The notes under the pieces are model-generated. The model ran no database searches. It worked only from the letters and a program-made list of their open reading frames with translations, and was not told where the DNA came from. Positions 47,950 through 58,014 of a stretch of 64,000 nucleotides of DNA are shown here, piece by piece. The stretch covers positions 287,202-351,201 of the forward strand of contig JAHXHN010000002.1 of the NCBI GenBank assembly GCA_025656675.1, read 5' to 3'. A program made the position numbers and the translations under genes. This DNA comes from Candidatus Thiodiazotropha sp. (ex Codakia rugifera) (GTDB lineage: Bacteria > Pseudomonadota > Gammaproteobacteria > Chromatiales > Chromatiaceae). Numbering within the stretch: the first letter of the stretch is position 1; every line of letters starts with the position of its first letter.

Positions 47950-48294
47950 CATAAGTGGTGCTCTCTTTCATCTCAGGAAATACCGCACTGTTGTATCTGT
48001 TTTCTAACCCTTCAGTGAAATCCTTCTCTATCTGTTTGTGGTTGCTCCTGTAGCCGGGTCTATTAGGACGTCCTTGTATTTTTTATTTCCGAGTTAATTA
48101 ATTGATAATATTCAATAGGATGGGCATCTATAGTGCCCGGTTGAAACTTATTTTTACCGATTGATCGGTTGTCTTGAAGTTTTCTGAGTTGCATCTATAC
48201 TTGCCCGTTAATGGGAAAATATTCCCAAATAATCTTTCAACTATTACGAAATACACATCAATACTTGTCTGGAAATGTGTACTCAGGAGGAAAG
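47950..48294. other. Intergenic region before the DUF5666 lipoprotein
   Basis: AT-rich, with no gene seen. AGGAGG at 48285-48290 is the ribosome site of the next gene. Confidence 0.5.
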
Positions 48295-49746
48295 ATGATG
48301 GAACAACGAAAACACATCTTATTGATTTCGACATTTTTAGCGGCCTCCCTGGGTGCTTGCGGAGGCGGTGGTGGTGGTAGTAGTCCAAGTGGCGGTAGTG
48401 CTGTTACCACGGTGGGTAAGATCGACGGTTTTGGTAGTGTTTATGTCAATGGCATCAAGTTTGATACCACACATACGGTTTATCAGGTTGATGATGAGCC
48501 TGGCTTTGATGACGCTTCTCTTGGTGTTGGCATGAAGGTACGCATAGAGGGGAGGATCAATGAAGACGGTAGATCAGGGACTGCTGATACCATCTTGTAT
48601 GACGATGACCTGGAAGGTCCTATTGATAGTGGCACCCTTTTAGTTGGCGACGGTGTCACAACGTTTACCATTCTGAGGATGGCTGTCAGTGTGGATGCGA
48701 ACAGTACAGTCTTCGATGACGGAGCCAGTTATGCAGGGCTGGAGGAGGGTCAGGAGATCGAAGTGAGTGGTTTTTTCGATGGAAATAGGATTGTCGCATC
48801 ACGGGTGGAATTACAAAATGACAGTGAGGATGATTACGAAATCAAAGGCACAGTGACCAGCTATGATGGCAGCCAAATCACCTTGGTACTACAGAATGGC
48901 GTCATTGCCGGTCCATATTCTATCGGCAGTACAGCTGAGTTGGATATTCCAACAGATCCGATGGGACTCTATGTTGAACTTAAACTGGATAACAGTTCCG
49001 GTGCATTAGAGGTTATTCATATTGAGAGTGAGGACAGTGATCTGATAGCAGATGATGATAGCGAGGTCTCACTACGGGGTATTTTGGTTGATGACGGCAG
49101 TGATGGTTTTTCTGTGAATGGGGTCTTTTTTGAAGTCTCTCCGGTAACACGCTACAAACCTGCCAGCCTTGAAGCAAATCTTAGTGCGGGTATGGAAGTC
49201 GAAGTGGAAGGTGTTATGCAAGGCGATGTTCTGATTGCAGAGAAAATTGAAGCGGAAGAGGGTGAAATCGAAGTTGAAGCAAGGGTCAGTGCGGTACAGA
49301 ACAGTGATGCTAAGAATGGCACAATCACCCTTGATCTTGGGAATGGACAGCGTTTATCAGTGCAAACTGACAACTCCACCCTGTTTGAGGATAGCTCAGA
49401 CTTTGACGAGGATGGAGACGGGAGCTTTACCCTGAATGAACTGACAGACAGTGACACAGTCGAGGTTGAGCTGGGACGCTCAGGTGATCAGTATTATGCC
49501 ATTAGCGTTAAGCGGGAGGACGAGGCATCACCCACAGTGGTCGAGGCGCCGGTTGAGGCCTTCAGTGTTAACAATTCTGTGACCTTGGTGGGCGCTATAT
49601 TTACGATTCATGGCGGCACGGAATATCAATTGGACGATGACCAAGTCGATATTGATACCTTCTTTAGCCAGATAGCAGTGGGGGGGAGCGCCAAGATTGA
49701 AGATAGGGATTGGGATGGGTCCATTGAAGAGATTGAGTTGGAGTGA
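48295..49746 (+). CDS. DUF5666-domain lipoprotein
   Basis: A 483-residue protein with a lipoprotein signal (lipobox LGAC) followed by a Gly/Ser linker (GGGGGGSSPSGGS). Four or five DUF5666 repeats follow; each has a GxVYVNG/FSVNGVxFEV or GMEVEVEG-type core, for example IDGFGSVYVNGIKFDT and GMEVEVEGVMQGDVLIAEKI. The protein is very acidic, likely outer-membrane-anchored and surface- or periplasm-facing; function unknown. ATG 48295 or 48298 both follow the AGGAGG site. An intrinsic terminator follows. Confidence 0.88.
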   Translation: MMEQRKHILLISTFLAASLGACGGGGGGSSPSGGSAVTTVGKIDGFGSVYVNGIKFDTTHTVYQVDDEPGFDDASLGVGMKVRIEGRINEDGRSGTADTILYDDDLEGPIDSGTLLVGDGVTTFTILRMAVSVDANSTVFDDGASYAGLEEGQEIEVSGFFDGNRIVASRVELQNDSEDDYEIKGTVTSYDGSQITLVLQNGVIAGPYSIGSTAELDIPTDPMGLYVELKLDNSSGALEVIHIESEDSDLIADDDSEVSLRGILVDDGSDGFSVNGVFFEVSPVTRYKPASLEANLSAGMEVEVEGVMQGDVLIAEKIEAEEGEIEVEARVSAVQNSDAKNGTITLDLGNGQRLSVQTDNSTLFEDSSDFDEDGDGSFTLNELTDSDTVEVELGRSGDQYYAISVKREDEASPTVVEAPVEAFSVNNSVTLVGAIFTIHGGTEYQLDDDQVDIDTFFSQIAVGGSAKIEDRDWDGSIEEIELE

Positions 49747-49811
49747 AATTACCCTCCCTTAAATAGTGTTTTTCGGTTTTGATGAGATGGACTAGATTAA
49801 TGCCAGAGTTT

Positions 49812-49850
49812 GGCGGCAGTTGCTTACACGCTTCTGCCGTCATTTTTTTT
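49812..49850 (+). terminator. Rho-independent terminator of the DUF5666 gene
   Basis: GGCGGCAG (49812-49819) pairs with CTGCCGTC (49834-49841) with one wobble, followed by eight T's. Confidence 0.8.
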
Positions 49851-49995
49851 ATTTACAGTTGCCTATGTGGCTCAGCTTGTTATGCTTTGAAGGAACATTA
49901 GAAATTTTTTTGCTCTTTGAATGAGTTCTCGGGATAAGGTATCGACACTGACAATATGATAATCGGATGCTTACAACTCTCTGCGAATCAGTAAT

Positions 49996-51171
49996 ATGTC
50001 CATAATCGAGTCCTATATTAAACATCTTGGTGCCAATTCCCGCATCTACTCGATGCAGGAACTTGATGATTTGGTATCTGCTGAAGAACACCCAGGTTAC
50101 ATGCGTAAGCATCGGGCTGAACTGCTTCTTGACAGGATACGGTTTCTCTCCTCGCTCTTTTCTCTGCTGATTCCATTATGGTTGCTGGTCGATTATCTGC
50201 TGCTGCCACTGGAAGTGTTCCTGCCCATTGCGCTGATCAGGCTGCTTTCAACGGCCCATTTTGTCTACTTATCCCGTTATCATGCGAAAGAGGTGGACCT
50301 GAAAAGCAGTCTGCTGCTGCTAACCGGAATGGTGCTCAATCTGCCACTGACCTTTTTCGCTTCCGCTCACTACCTGGCACTGTTACCGCCGGATGAAATC
50401 TACCAGTTGCCAGTACAGCTCTATACCATGTTGCCCTATATTGCCGTGGGTTTTCTCGGGCTTTTTCCATTAACGGTACTGGAGTGCGTCATACTGGCTC
50501 TGTTGTCAGCGATGGTGATCGTGACCGGATGGAGTTTCTATGACACCGATCCGTTGAACCATTTGCTGCCGACCTTGTGGATGGTATGCATCATACTCAG
50601 CATCGTATTGTTTGCCACCACCCTGCAACTACAATATATGATTATGTTGATCCAGCGGGCGGATCATGATCCTGTGACCGGTGCCCAAACCCGAAAATCA
50701 GGTATCAGGAGTCTGATAAGGGTATTTCAACAGGCCCGTTTACATAATGAGAATCTCAGCATTGCACTGGTGGATATTGATGATGTGGAAAATATCATCG
50801 CTGAATATGACTATGCGACATACGACCATGTGATTATCGAGGCTGCAGACATTCTGCATGATGATTTACGTCATAATGATCTGCTCGTTCATTGGGGAGA
50901 AAAGGTTTTTCTCCTGATTCTGCCTGGTACAGATTGTGAGGGCGCAACCATTACTGCAAAGCGTATACATTCACAGGGCCTGGGTACGCTACCGGATGGC
51001 CGATCCGTTACTGCAAGTATTGGTGTATGTGAGGTAATTAGCGACAATATCGAAGAGTGGTCTGACATGTTGAAAGTGGTCGATATGCGTAGAGATGATG
51101 CTAAAAAGCAAGGTAAAGACCGATATATCTTGTGCGGCACAAAAAAAACGATATCAGAAGAGATTGCTTAG
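49996..51171 (+). CDS. Membrane protein with degenerate GGDEF domain
   Basis: A 391-residue protein. Six hydrophobic helices occupy residues about 50-220, followed by a GGDEF-fold domain that starts DHDPVTGAQTRKSG (family: DxLTGLxNR). The signature GG(D/E)EF is replaced by WGEKV, and the usual metal/substrate residues (FKxxND) by VENIIAEYD. It is thus unlikely to make c-di-GMP and may be a receptor or a structural partner. It is followed at once by a convergent GGDEF-EAL gene. Confidence 0.86.
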   Translation: MSIIESYIKHLGANSRIYSMQELDDLVSAEEHPGYMRKHRAELLLDRIRFLSSLFSLLIPLWLLVDYLLLPLEVFLPIALIRLLSTAHFVYLSRYHAKEVDLKSSLLLLTGMVLNLPLTFFASAHYLALLPPDEIYQLPVQLYTMLPYIAVGFLGLFPLTVLECVILALLSAMVIVTGWSFYDTDPLNHLLPTLWMVCIILSIVLFATTLQLQYMIMLIQRADHDPVTGAQTRKSGIRSLIRVFQQARLHNENLSIALVDIDDVENIIAEYDYATYDHVIIEAADILHDDLRHNDLLVHWGEKVFLLILPGTDCEGATITAKRIHSQGLGTLPDGRSVTASIGVCEVISDNIEEWSDMLKVVDMRRDDAKKQGKDRYILCGTKKTISEEIA

Positions 51172-51224
51172 CGACAATAGGGGTTGCTCAGTGATTGTGT
51201 TTAACCCGCAAAAATACAGAATTA

Positions 51225-54119
51225 TTACGCTATTTCGTTCGAATATTTGATTGCTAACTCTTGGGCGCTGATGGGTTTGCAAAACAGATACCCCTGCACT
51301 TCCTGACATCCTTTTTGTTGAAGAAATTTTACCTGTTTTTCAGTCTCGACACCTTCGGCGATGACCTGTAACCCCAGGGCCTTGCTAAGCGCTATCACAG
51401 CTTCCGAAATGGCCATGTCATTCGTGTCAAAAGGTATATCGCGTATAAAGGACTGGTCGATTTTCAGCTTTTGGATAGGCAGTAGCTTGAGATAACTCAT
51501 TGAGGAATAGCCGGTACCAAAGTCATCAATGGCTATTTTGACGCCCAGAACACGCATAGCCTCTAACTGCTGAATAGCATGGGTTGTATTATGCATAATG
51601 AAGCCTTCAGTGACTTCAAGCTCGAGTCTGTCTGCAGCTAGTTTTGTTTCATCCAATATCGCTCTGACTTTATCGATAAAATCATTGTGTTGCAGCTGTG
51701 GTCGTGCAACATTCACAGCAATGTGCCCAAAATCAAAATTATTCTCAAGCCATTTAGCCCCCTGTAGGCAGGCAGTTTTCATAACCCAGGCACCTATGTC
51801 ATGGATAAGTCCGTTTTCTTCGGCCAGGGGGATGAATTTTGCGGGAGATATATTACCAAGATCTGGATGTTGCCAGCGAATCAAGGCCTCAACCCCAATC
51901 AGCTTCCTGTCTTCAATAGCAAACTGAGGCTGGTATACAAGATGAAATTCATTCCGATTCAAGGCCATTCTGAGGGCATTCTCAATCATCACGCGTTCAA
52001 AGGCATTACTGGTCATCTCTTGAGTAAAGAACTGATAGGTGTTCCTGCCTTCATTCTTTGCCCGGTACATGGCGGCATCCGCATTGCGCATAAGGCTGAT
52101 AATGGTATTACCGTTTGTGGGATAGAGACTGATTCCTATACTTGCTGTGATACGGATTTCATGGCGGTCTAATACAAATGATTTGTTAAACACCGACATG
52201 ATTTTTTCCACAGTGACAGCAGTATTCTCAGCAGAACCGATATTTTCGAGTAAAACGACAAACTCGTCACCGCTGATTCTTGCTACTGTGTCATCCAGTC
52301 TGACCTTTTCCTGAATTCGAATTGCCAACTGTTGTAACAATTCATCGCCCGCTTTGTGACCAAGGCTGTCGTTAATATTTTTGAATCGATCCAGGTCGAT
52401 AAAAAGCAGTGCAAATACAGACTGGTTTCTTTTTGCGTGCTTGATCGCCTGATCAAGCTGAGAGTTAAAAAGTAATCGATTTGGTAGGTCTGTCAGAGGG
52501 TCATGATGGGCCATATGGTCCAACTCCTCTTCAGATCGCTTTATTGATGTAATATCTGAAAAAACACCAACGAAGTTGACAGGTTTATCATTGTTATCAT
52601 AGATACAACTGATATTTAACCATTCAGGGAAGATTACACCGTCTTTACGTCGATTCCAGACTTCTCCACGCCACTGCCTGTTCTCCTCAATGGAGCGCCA
52701 CATCTGCTGGTAGAAGTTTTTGTCATGTCTTCCAGATTGAAGCATGCGGGGAGTATGGCCTACCACCTCCTCACGGGAATATCCGGTGATTTCTTCAAAG
52801 GCTTTATTGACATCCAGAATTGTATTCTCTCCATCCGTAATAACGACACCTTCGATGGTACTTTGAAAAACGGCAGCTGATTGTCGCAGGCGCGTCTCGG
52901 TAATATTTCTTTCGATGGCTAAGCTGGCGATTTGACTTAATGATTCGACAAGCTGGATCTCTTTTGGTGTAGGTGCTGTGACATTTGGATAGTAGAGCGC
53001 GAAAGCACCAAGCACCTCGCCAGAAGAGTCCACAATCGGATCGGACCAGCAAGCGGAGAAATTATAGCTTGCCCCCAGATGTCGGTAGCTAACCCAACGT
53101 GAGTCTTGTTGGATATCCTCAACGACAACCCGCTGTTGAGTGAATACTGCAGTACCACATGATCCCACAGTTGGACCTATTTCCAATCCATCAATCAGTG
53201 CGTTGTAATCGTCAGGCATATTGGGTGCTGCGCCGATATGCAGGGTATTTCCTTTAAGCAGTAGGATAGAACCTCTCAAATTATCGGTTTGGCTCTCTAT
53301 AACAACCACAATCTCTTCGAGTATCTGAGGGAGAGAGGCAGAGCCCTGGGAGATGAGCTCCAGGATTCGCTTCTGTTGTGCTAAAAAGGATTCCGCCTGT
53401 TTTCTTTCATTCACTTCGTTAGTCAGGGCGCTGTTTTTATCCTGGAGTTGAAGTGTGCGCTCTTTGATTTGCTCTTCACGTTGATCGATTTCATTGTTTA
53501 ATTTTCTAATCAGACCTTGATTTTGAAACTGAAGACGTATCGATTTCAGTACACTTTGGTTTGTATTACGAGTGAACAGTGTGATCATTAAAACATAAAT
53601 GCAAAGCGCTAATGTCAGCCAATTGAAGGAGCTGTTCTGAAACATCAGCAGTGTCACTCCGAGCATGAATGCCTGTGGGTAGGTGTAGACGATAAAGGCA
53701 CGCATCGAGACAGCAAGAATAGCGACTGATGCGCCAATAATGCCGAAGGCAAGCATGAACAGTGCAATAGAGACAATCAGGTCATTCGCGATATAGATCA
53801 GTGGGTAGATCAGGCTCCAGGATATGCCGACTAAAGTAGATCCGAAGATATAGTGGTTCATCCATTGACGCGGGCTTTTACTTTCAGGTGCCTTGCTACG
53901 ACGAAACCATAGAAAAAGTCGGTATAGCGCAGTGATTGAAAGAAAGAATACCCAGTATCCGATTAAGCTGGATTCTATTCTGGCGGTTAGGATCAAAAAG
54001 AAGATAGTGGAAGTAACAAGCACTGTAGTATTTGATATGGGTGCCTGCATATAGAGAATACGGGCCTGTTCCTCTGTAGTGTCGAGGCTATCATCAAATT
54101 GTTTGGAATCTGGAAACAT
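51225..54119 (-). CDS. Membrane GAF-PAS-GGDEF-EAL protein (c-di-GMP turnover)
   Basis: A 964-residue sensor. Order: several membrane helices (about 30-200), coiled coil, GAF domain (about 250-400; VGSCGTAVFTQQRVVVEDI), PAS (about 415-535; FEEITGYSREEVVG), GGDEF (about 545-710; signature SGDEF in ARISGDEFVVL, substrate motif DLDRFKNINDSLGHKAGDE) and EAL (about 725-960; VEALIRWQHP, IDDFGTGYSS, DFGTGY loop, LQVIAEGVET). Both catalytic domains look intact, with SGDEF a tolerated variant, so it may make or break c-di-GMP in response to a signal. The internal ATG 54119 follows an AAGAGA site and is preferred to 54164. Confidence 0.93.
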   Translation of the reverse strand: MFPDSKQFDDSLDTTEEQARILYMQAPISNTTVLVTSTIFFLILTARIESSLIGYWVFFLSITALYRLFLWFRRSKAPESKSPRQWMNHYIFGSTLVGISWSLIYPLIYIANDLIVSIALFMLAFGIIGASVAILAVSMRAFIVYTYPQAFMLGVTLLMFQNSSFNWLTLALCIYVLMITLFTRNTNQSVLKSIRLQFQNQGLIRKLNNEIDQREEQIKERTLQLQDKNSALTNEVNERKQAESFLAQQKRILELISQGSASLPQILEEIVVVIESQTDNLRGSILLLKGNTLHIGAAPNMPDDYNALIDGLEIGPTVGSCGTAVFTQQRVVVEDIQQDSRWVSYRHLGASYNFSACWSDPIVDSSGEVLGAFALYYPNVTAPTPKEIQLVESLSQIASLAIERNITETRLRQSAAVFQSTIEGVVITDGENTILDVNKAFEEITGYSREEVVGHTPRMLQSGRHDKNFYQQMWRSIEENRQWRGEVWNRRKDGVIFPEWLNISCIYDNNDKPVNFVGVFSDITSIKRSEEELDHMAHHDPLTDLPNRLLFNSQLDQAIKHAKRNQSVFALLFIDLDRFKNINDSLGHKAGDELLQQLAIRIQEKVRLDDTVARISGDEFVVLLENIGSAENTAVTVEKIMSVFNKSFVLDRHEIRITASIGISLYPTNGNTIISLMRNADAAMYRAKNEGRNTYQFFTQEMTSNAFERVMIENALRMALNRNEFHLVYQPQFAIEDRKLIGVEALIRWQHPDLGNISPAKFIPLAEENGLIHDIGAWVMKTACLQGAKWLENNFDFGHIAVNVARPQLQHNDFIDKVRAILDETKLAADRLELEVTEGFIMHNTTHAIQQLEAMRVLGVKIAIDDFGTGYSSMSYLKLLPIQKLKIDQSFIRDIPFDTNDMAISEAVIALSKALGLQVIAEGVETEKQVKFLQQKGCQEVQGYLFCKPISAQELAIKYSNEIA

Positions 54120-54280
54120 CGTTCTCTTAATATTCAAAACCATGAGGCAACAAAGTTCATTCAATTACCCAACTATTTTGTATAACGGCAGGAAAATTTA
54201 GATTATTAGATATTTACGCCACTTTATATATTGAAATCAGTTGTAAGTGTAAAAAGATAGTATCTACCCAGATACTTAAT

Positions 54281-54457
54281 ATGCCTAAAAATGAGATGTT
54301 CAGATTGAACGGATTATGCAATTTACGAAGGGAACGGGTTGGCATGTCGCTAGATGATAGCTTATGTAAGGATTTGGACGAATGGATGGCCACTCGCCCT
54401 ATTTGTGATTTATATCGCCATCCTTCACTTCTCAGTATTATGAATATGTATCAGTAG
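54281..54457 (+). CDS. Possible small protein, 58 residues
   Basis: An open frame from ATG 54281 to TAG 54457. The product is polar with a DEWMATRPICDLYRHPS segment and no membrane helix. It has no clear ribosome site and no recognised family, and its end overlaps that of the minus-strand membrane peptide. Doubtful. Confidence 0.3.
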   Translation: MPKNEMFRLNGLCNLRRERVGMSLDDSLCKDLDEWMATRPICDLYRHPSLLSIMNMYQ

Positions 54458-54591
54458 AGTCTTAGGAAATTTGGAATCAGTAAAGGATCACCCATGACGA
54501 TGCTGGCATGATTGACGAGTAACATGACAAATCCCAGCAACAGCAGGGTGTAACCGGCTAGAGTCTGCAATTCCAGTTTTGCCTCCACCAT
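54451..54591 (-). CDS. Small single-helix membrane protein, 46 residues
   Basis: An ATG at 54591 lies eight bases after a GAGGA ribosome site. The product begins MVEAKLELQTLAGYT, then has one hydrophobic helix (LLLLGFVMLLVNHA, residues about 16-30) and ends NFLRLY. The layout (short charged N-terminus, single helix, short tail) is typical of small membrane proteins that associate with larger complexes. It is on the same strand as argE-argA, 133 bases after the argA stop, but need not be cotranscribed. No family recognised. Confidence 0.55.
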   Translation of the reverse strand: MVEAKLELQTLAGYTLLLLGFVMLLVNHASIVMGDPLLIPNFLRLY

Positions 54592-54724
54592 GATCAGTTC
54601 CTCTACGAGTATTGTGTGGGAACTAAATTAATAGCAATCACCAAGAGAAAATAACAGAGTAAAATTGTAAGGAAATAAGCGGTGTCTCAAGCAGCCGGTA
54701 TTTTTTGGCCAAATACGGTGTGAA

Positions 54725-56053
54725 TCAAAGGGTTTTTATGAATACTTTGGCATTCCGCCGGTAGTTATAAAGCGCCCGCTTGTGCATCGGAAGATCTTTC
54801 AACTCAGCTTGTACAAATCCCCGTTCCCGGAACCAGTGGGCGGTTTGTGTGGTGAGTATGAAGAGCTGATAAATCCCCTGTTGTCGGGCTTGTGACTCCA
54901 TCTGGGCCAGTAGCCGGTCACCCCGGTCGCCTCCCCGGTAGTCGGGGTGTACGGCCACGCAGGCAAGTTCAGCCATGGATTCCTGTGGGTAGGGGTAGAG
55001 TGCGGCACAGGCAATGGCCATACCGTCACGTTCCATCAGGGTGAATCCTTCGATTTCAGTCTCCAGGAGCTCCCGTGAACGGCGAACCAGTACACCATCT
55101 TTCTCTAACGGCTCAATCAGACTCAAGAGACCACCCACGTCATCGATACGCGCGGTACGTGTCTCTTCATAAGGCTCGGCAGTGATCAGTGTACCTATCC
55201 CGTCCCGGGTAAACAGCTCTTTCAACAGTGCACCATCGAGCTTCCGGTCGATTAAATGAATGCGTTTTACACCACTCCGGCAAGCGCTGACAGCTGCCCT
55301 CATGTGTTGTTGCAAATCTTCTGGAAGCTTTTTGCGACGACCCAGTAAAGTGTCGACTTCTTTCGGAACGATATTGGGGATCAGACGGTTTCGCGAGTCG
55401 GTCAGGCCTTTTGCCTCTACCAGACTGATCAGCTTTTCAGCACCTAATGCAATTGCCACCGAAGCGGCGACATCAGCAGCGCTGAGATTAAATACTTCAC
55501 CGGTTGGTGAATATCCCAGTGGTGGCACGATGGCGATGGCACCAACCTCCAGCCGCTGTTCTAAACCAACCGCGTCGATGCGCCGCACCTCACCTGTGTG
55601 ACAATAGTCGACACCATCCCGTACGCCAATCGGCTTGGCGGTGACGAAGTTACCGGATGCAGCCCGAATGCGTACCCCGGCCATGGGTGAGTTGGCCAGC
55701 CCCATCGATAGCAGGGCCTCGATCTCAACCCGTACTGAACCGGCTGCCTCTTTTACACAGGTCAGTGCGGGATCATCGGTGACTCTGAGACCATTGATGA
55801 ATTGGGTCTTAACCCCTCGGGTCTTTAATCGTTCCTCAATTTGAGGACGAGCGCCGTGGACAAGCACCAGACGAATTCCCAGGCCGTGAAGTAGGGCGAT
55901 GTCATGTATCAAGTTGGCAAAACTGGTGTCAGCCACAGCCTCACCACCGAAAGCAATGACAAAGGTGCATCCCCGATGGGCGTGGATGTAGGGTGATGAA
56001 CCACGGAACCAGTCGACGAAACCGTCAGGAAGTGTATTTGTGGGCTTTGTCAT
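54725..56053 (-). CDS. argA: N-acetylglutamate synthase
   Basis: A 442-residue protein with an amino-acid-kinase-like N-terminal domain (LVHGARPQIEERLKTRG) and a C-terminal GNAT domain (LACVAVHPDYRGGDRGDRLL, acetyl-CoA loop). It acetylates glutamate in the first step of arginine synthesis and is probably feedback-inhibited by arginine through the kinase-like domain. It lies 16 bases after argE on the same strand, giving an argE-argA operon. Confidence 0.97.
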   Translation of the reverse strand: MTKPTNTLPDGFVDWFRGSSPYIHAHRGCTFVIAFGGEAVADTSFANLIHDIALLHGLGIRLVLVHGARPQIEERLKTRGVKTQFINGLRVTDDPALTCVKEAAGSVRVEIEALLSMGLANSPMAGVRIRAASGNFVTAKPIGVRDGVDYCHTGEVRRIDAVGLEQRLEVGAIAIVPPLGYSPTGEVFNLSAADVAASVAIALGAEKLISLVEAKGLTDSRNRLIPNIVPKEVDTLLGRRKKLPEDLQQHMRAAVSACRSGVKRIHLIDRKLDGALLKELFTRDGIGTLITAEPYEETRTARIDDVGGLLSLIEPLEKDGVLVRRSRELLETEIEGFTLMERDGMAIACAALYPYPQESMAELACVAVHPDYRGGDRGDRLLAQMESQARQQGIYQLFILTTQTAHWFRERGFVQAELKDLPMHKRALYNYRRNAKVFIKTL

Positions 56054-56069
56054 GCTGTTAAGCCATTGT

Positions 56070-57215
56070 CTATAAACAGAATTGCCTAACCAGTGACTTT
56101 ATCAGGTTGATCGCAGGTTGGATATGCTCAAGGGGTAAATATTCATCTGGTTGATGGGCTTGATCGATATTTCCAGGCCCACATATCACTGTTTGCATGC
56201 CCATACTGTTGAGATAGGGGCCTTCAGTACCGAATGCGACTGCACCCGCTGGCGTGTCGGTAAGCTGCTCAACAGCCTGGACGATGGTGGCATCCCGAGG
56301 TGTCTCCATGGCTGGAATGCCTTCAAATACAGGCACCAACTCCCAACTTAAACGGCTTTCAGACAGGCATTTATCGAGGCGGTCCCGCAGTTCGGAACGC
56401 AGATCGCTCAAGATCATCCCGGGTAACGGACGCAGGTCGAATTGCAGCTCGCACTGACCACAAATCCGATTGGGATTATCACCTCCGTGGATATGTCCCA
56501 AATTGAGGGTTGGTACTTCAATTTCAAAGGCCTGATTGTGAAATCGACGTTGTAAATCGTCGCGCCACTGCATCACCTCGCTTATCACCAGATGCATACC
56601 TTCAAGGGCATTGACCCCCAAGGCAGGATTGCTGGAGTGACCTGATCTGCCAGTCAGACGAACCGACTCCATTGAGATGCCTTTGTGCATACGGACAGGT
56701 TTCATACCGGTTGGCTCGCCAATCATGGCATGACGGCCCAATCGCCGGTGAAGTGCTGCCATTGATTTTGCCCCGCACATATTGCTCTCTTCATCTGCAG
56801 TTGCAAGGATCACGAGTGGTTGTGTGAGTTTGTCGATAGGCAGTTCACGGATCGCTTCGATGATGATGGCAAAGAATCCCTTCATATCTGCTGTGCCAAC
56901 ACCGTAGTACCGGTTGTTCCGCTCATGTAACTTAAGCGGATCGCTTTGCCACCTCTCAGGATCAAAGGGTACCGTATCGGTATGACCGGAGAGTACGAGG
57001 CCCTCGTCGCCGCGACCGGCGGTAGCAATCAGGTTGAACTTTCCGGGGTGACCGGGAAGTGGGAGAGTTTCGGTCTTGAAACCCAGAGCACTAAACCAGC
57101 TGTCAAGCAGTTCAATGACTGCGCCATTGCCCATATCCCAGGCAGGATTGACACTACTTACCGATGCCGCACCGATCAGGCTAGTCAACATGTTGTGAAA
57201 AGATGGAGTCTGCAT
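56070..57215 (-). CDS. argE: Acetylornithine deacetylase
   Basis: A 381-residue M20 zinc peptidase-family enzyme. Metal ligands are in LVLSGHTDTVPFD, GTADMKGF and ATADEESNMCGAK; the dimerisation domain spans about residues 175-285. It removes the acetyl group from N-acetylornithine in the linear arginine pathway. It is the first gene of a two-gene unit with argA. Confidence 0.96.
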   Translation of the reverse strand: MQTPSFHNMLTSLIGAASVSSVNPAWDMGNGAVIELLDSWFSALGFKTETLPLPGHPGKFNLIATAGRGDEGLVLSGHTDTVPFDPERWQSDPLKLHERNNRYYGVGTADMKGFFAIIIEAIRELPIDKLTQPLVILATADEESNMCGAKSMAALHRRLGRHAMIGEPTGMKPVRMHKGISMESVRLTGRSGHSSNPALGVNALEGMHLVISEVMQWRDDLQRRFHNQAFEIEVPTLNLGHIHGGDNPNRICGQCELQFDLRPLPGMILSDLRSELRDRLDKCLSESRLSWELVPVFEGIPAMETPRDATIVQAVEQLTDTPAGAVAFGTEGPYLNSMGMQTVICGPGNIDQAHQPDEYLPLEHIQPAINLIKSLVRQFCL

Positions 57216-57600
57216 TAGACGATTCTGTGATCATGAGCGTTAACATGCAACTGGAATTATTGATGGTATTGCAGTTCAGGTTCATGATCGTGGCTGATGT
57301 GACTTATCGTTGACTGACTGGATTGCCAGGTTTACAACTTGCAAAATTGGTCGACCTTTGCTTTTGTTAATCTAGCAATGTGCTGTTTGGATGGGTGCAG
57401 GGAGTGATTTTTATCCAGTATCATGCTGATCTGAAATCATGCTTTGGAATATATCGGTATCTGCCTGTTGGGAGCGTCGAGATTAAAAATAAATATCAAA
57501 TATCTCAAGATGATAAGCATCTTTTTCTGGGGCTTCCTCCAACTTTACGGTATAGAGGCCATCCCTAGGACGGTAGGGTATAACCTGAGGATTATCAGCT
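57216..57600. other. Intergenic region, argE promoter and PilZ leader
   Basis: No gene seen. AT-rich around 57480-57510 (AAAATAAATATCAAATATC); an AGGAT site before 57601 serves the PilZ gene. Confidence 0.5.
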
Positions 57601-58008
57601 ATGCGCCTCTATATCCGACACCCTACTGATGTTCCGATTGATTTTCAGCTAGGTGGGCGCGCCTCCACCAATCGTGAAATGCTGACCAATTACAGTGATG
57701 GCGGACTCTGTTTTTTGGCGGATGGTCAGATAGATCCTGGCACAGAAATCCATATTGCGATTCCGATTACACCGCCTTTGTTCCATGCAACGGGTGTCGT
57801 TGTATGGTGTCGAAGAGAGGAGAATAGCTACCTGGTAGGTGTTAAGTTTACGGAGCAAGAGACAGCCTATGCAGTACGCATGGTAGAACAGCTTTGTTAT
57901 ATTGAGCATTACAAGCAGAGCGTCAAACAAACAGAAGGGCGTACCCTGTCAGGTGAGGAGGCTGCAATGGAGTGGATTGAGAGATATGCTGGTGAGTTTC
58001 CAACTTGA
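57601..58008 (+). CDS. PilZ-domain protein
   Basis: A 135-residue single-domain protein. The family pattern is visible: RHPTDVPIDFQLG (in place of RxxxR), LTNYSDGGLCFLAD (the DxSxxG motif) and VVVWCRREENSYLVGVKF. The first motif keeps the arginine only partly (MRLYIRHPTDV), so c-di-GMP binding is likely but not certain. It lies six bases before the GlcG/HbpS-like gene. Confidence 0.88.
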   Translation: MRLYIRHPTDVPIDFQLGGRASTNREMLTNYSDGGLCFLADGQIDPGTEIHIAIPITPPLFHATGVVVWCRREENSYLVGVKFTEQETAYAVRMVEQLCYIEHYKQSVKQTEGRTLSGEEAAMEWIERYAGEFPT

Positions 58009-58014
58009 AAGGTC

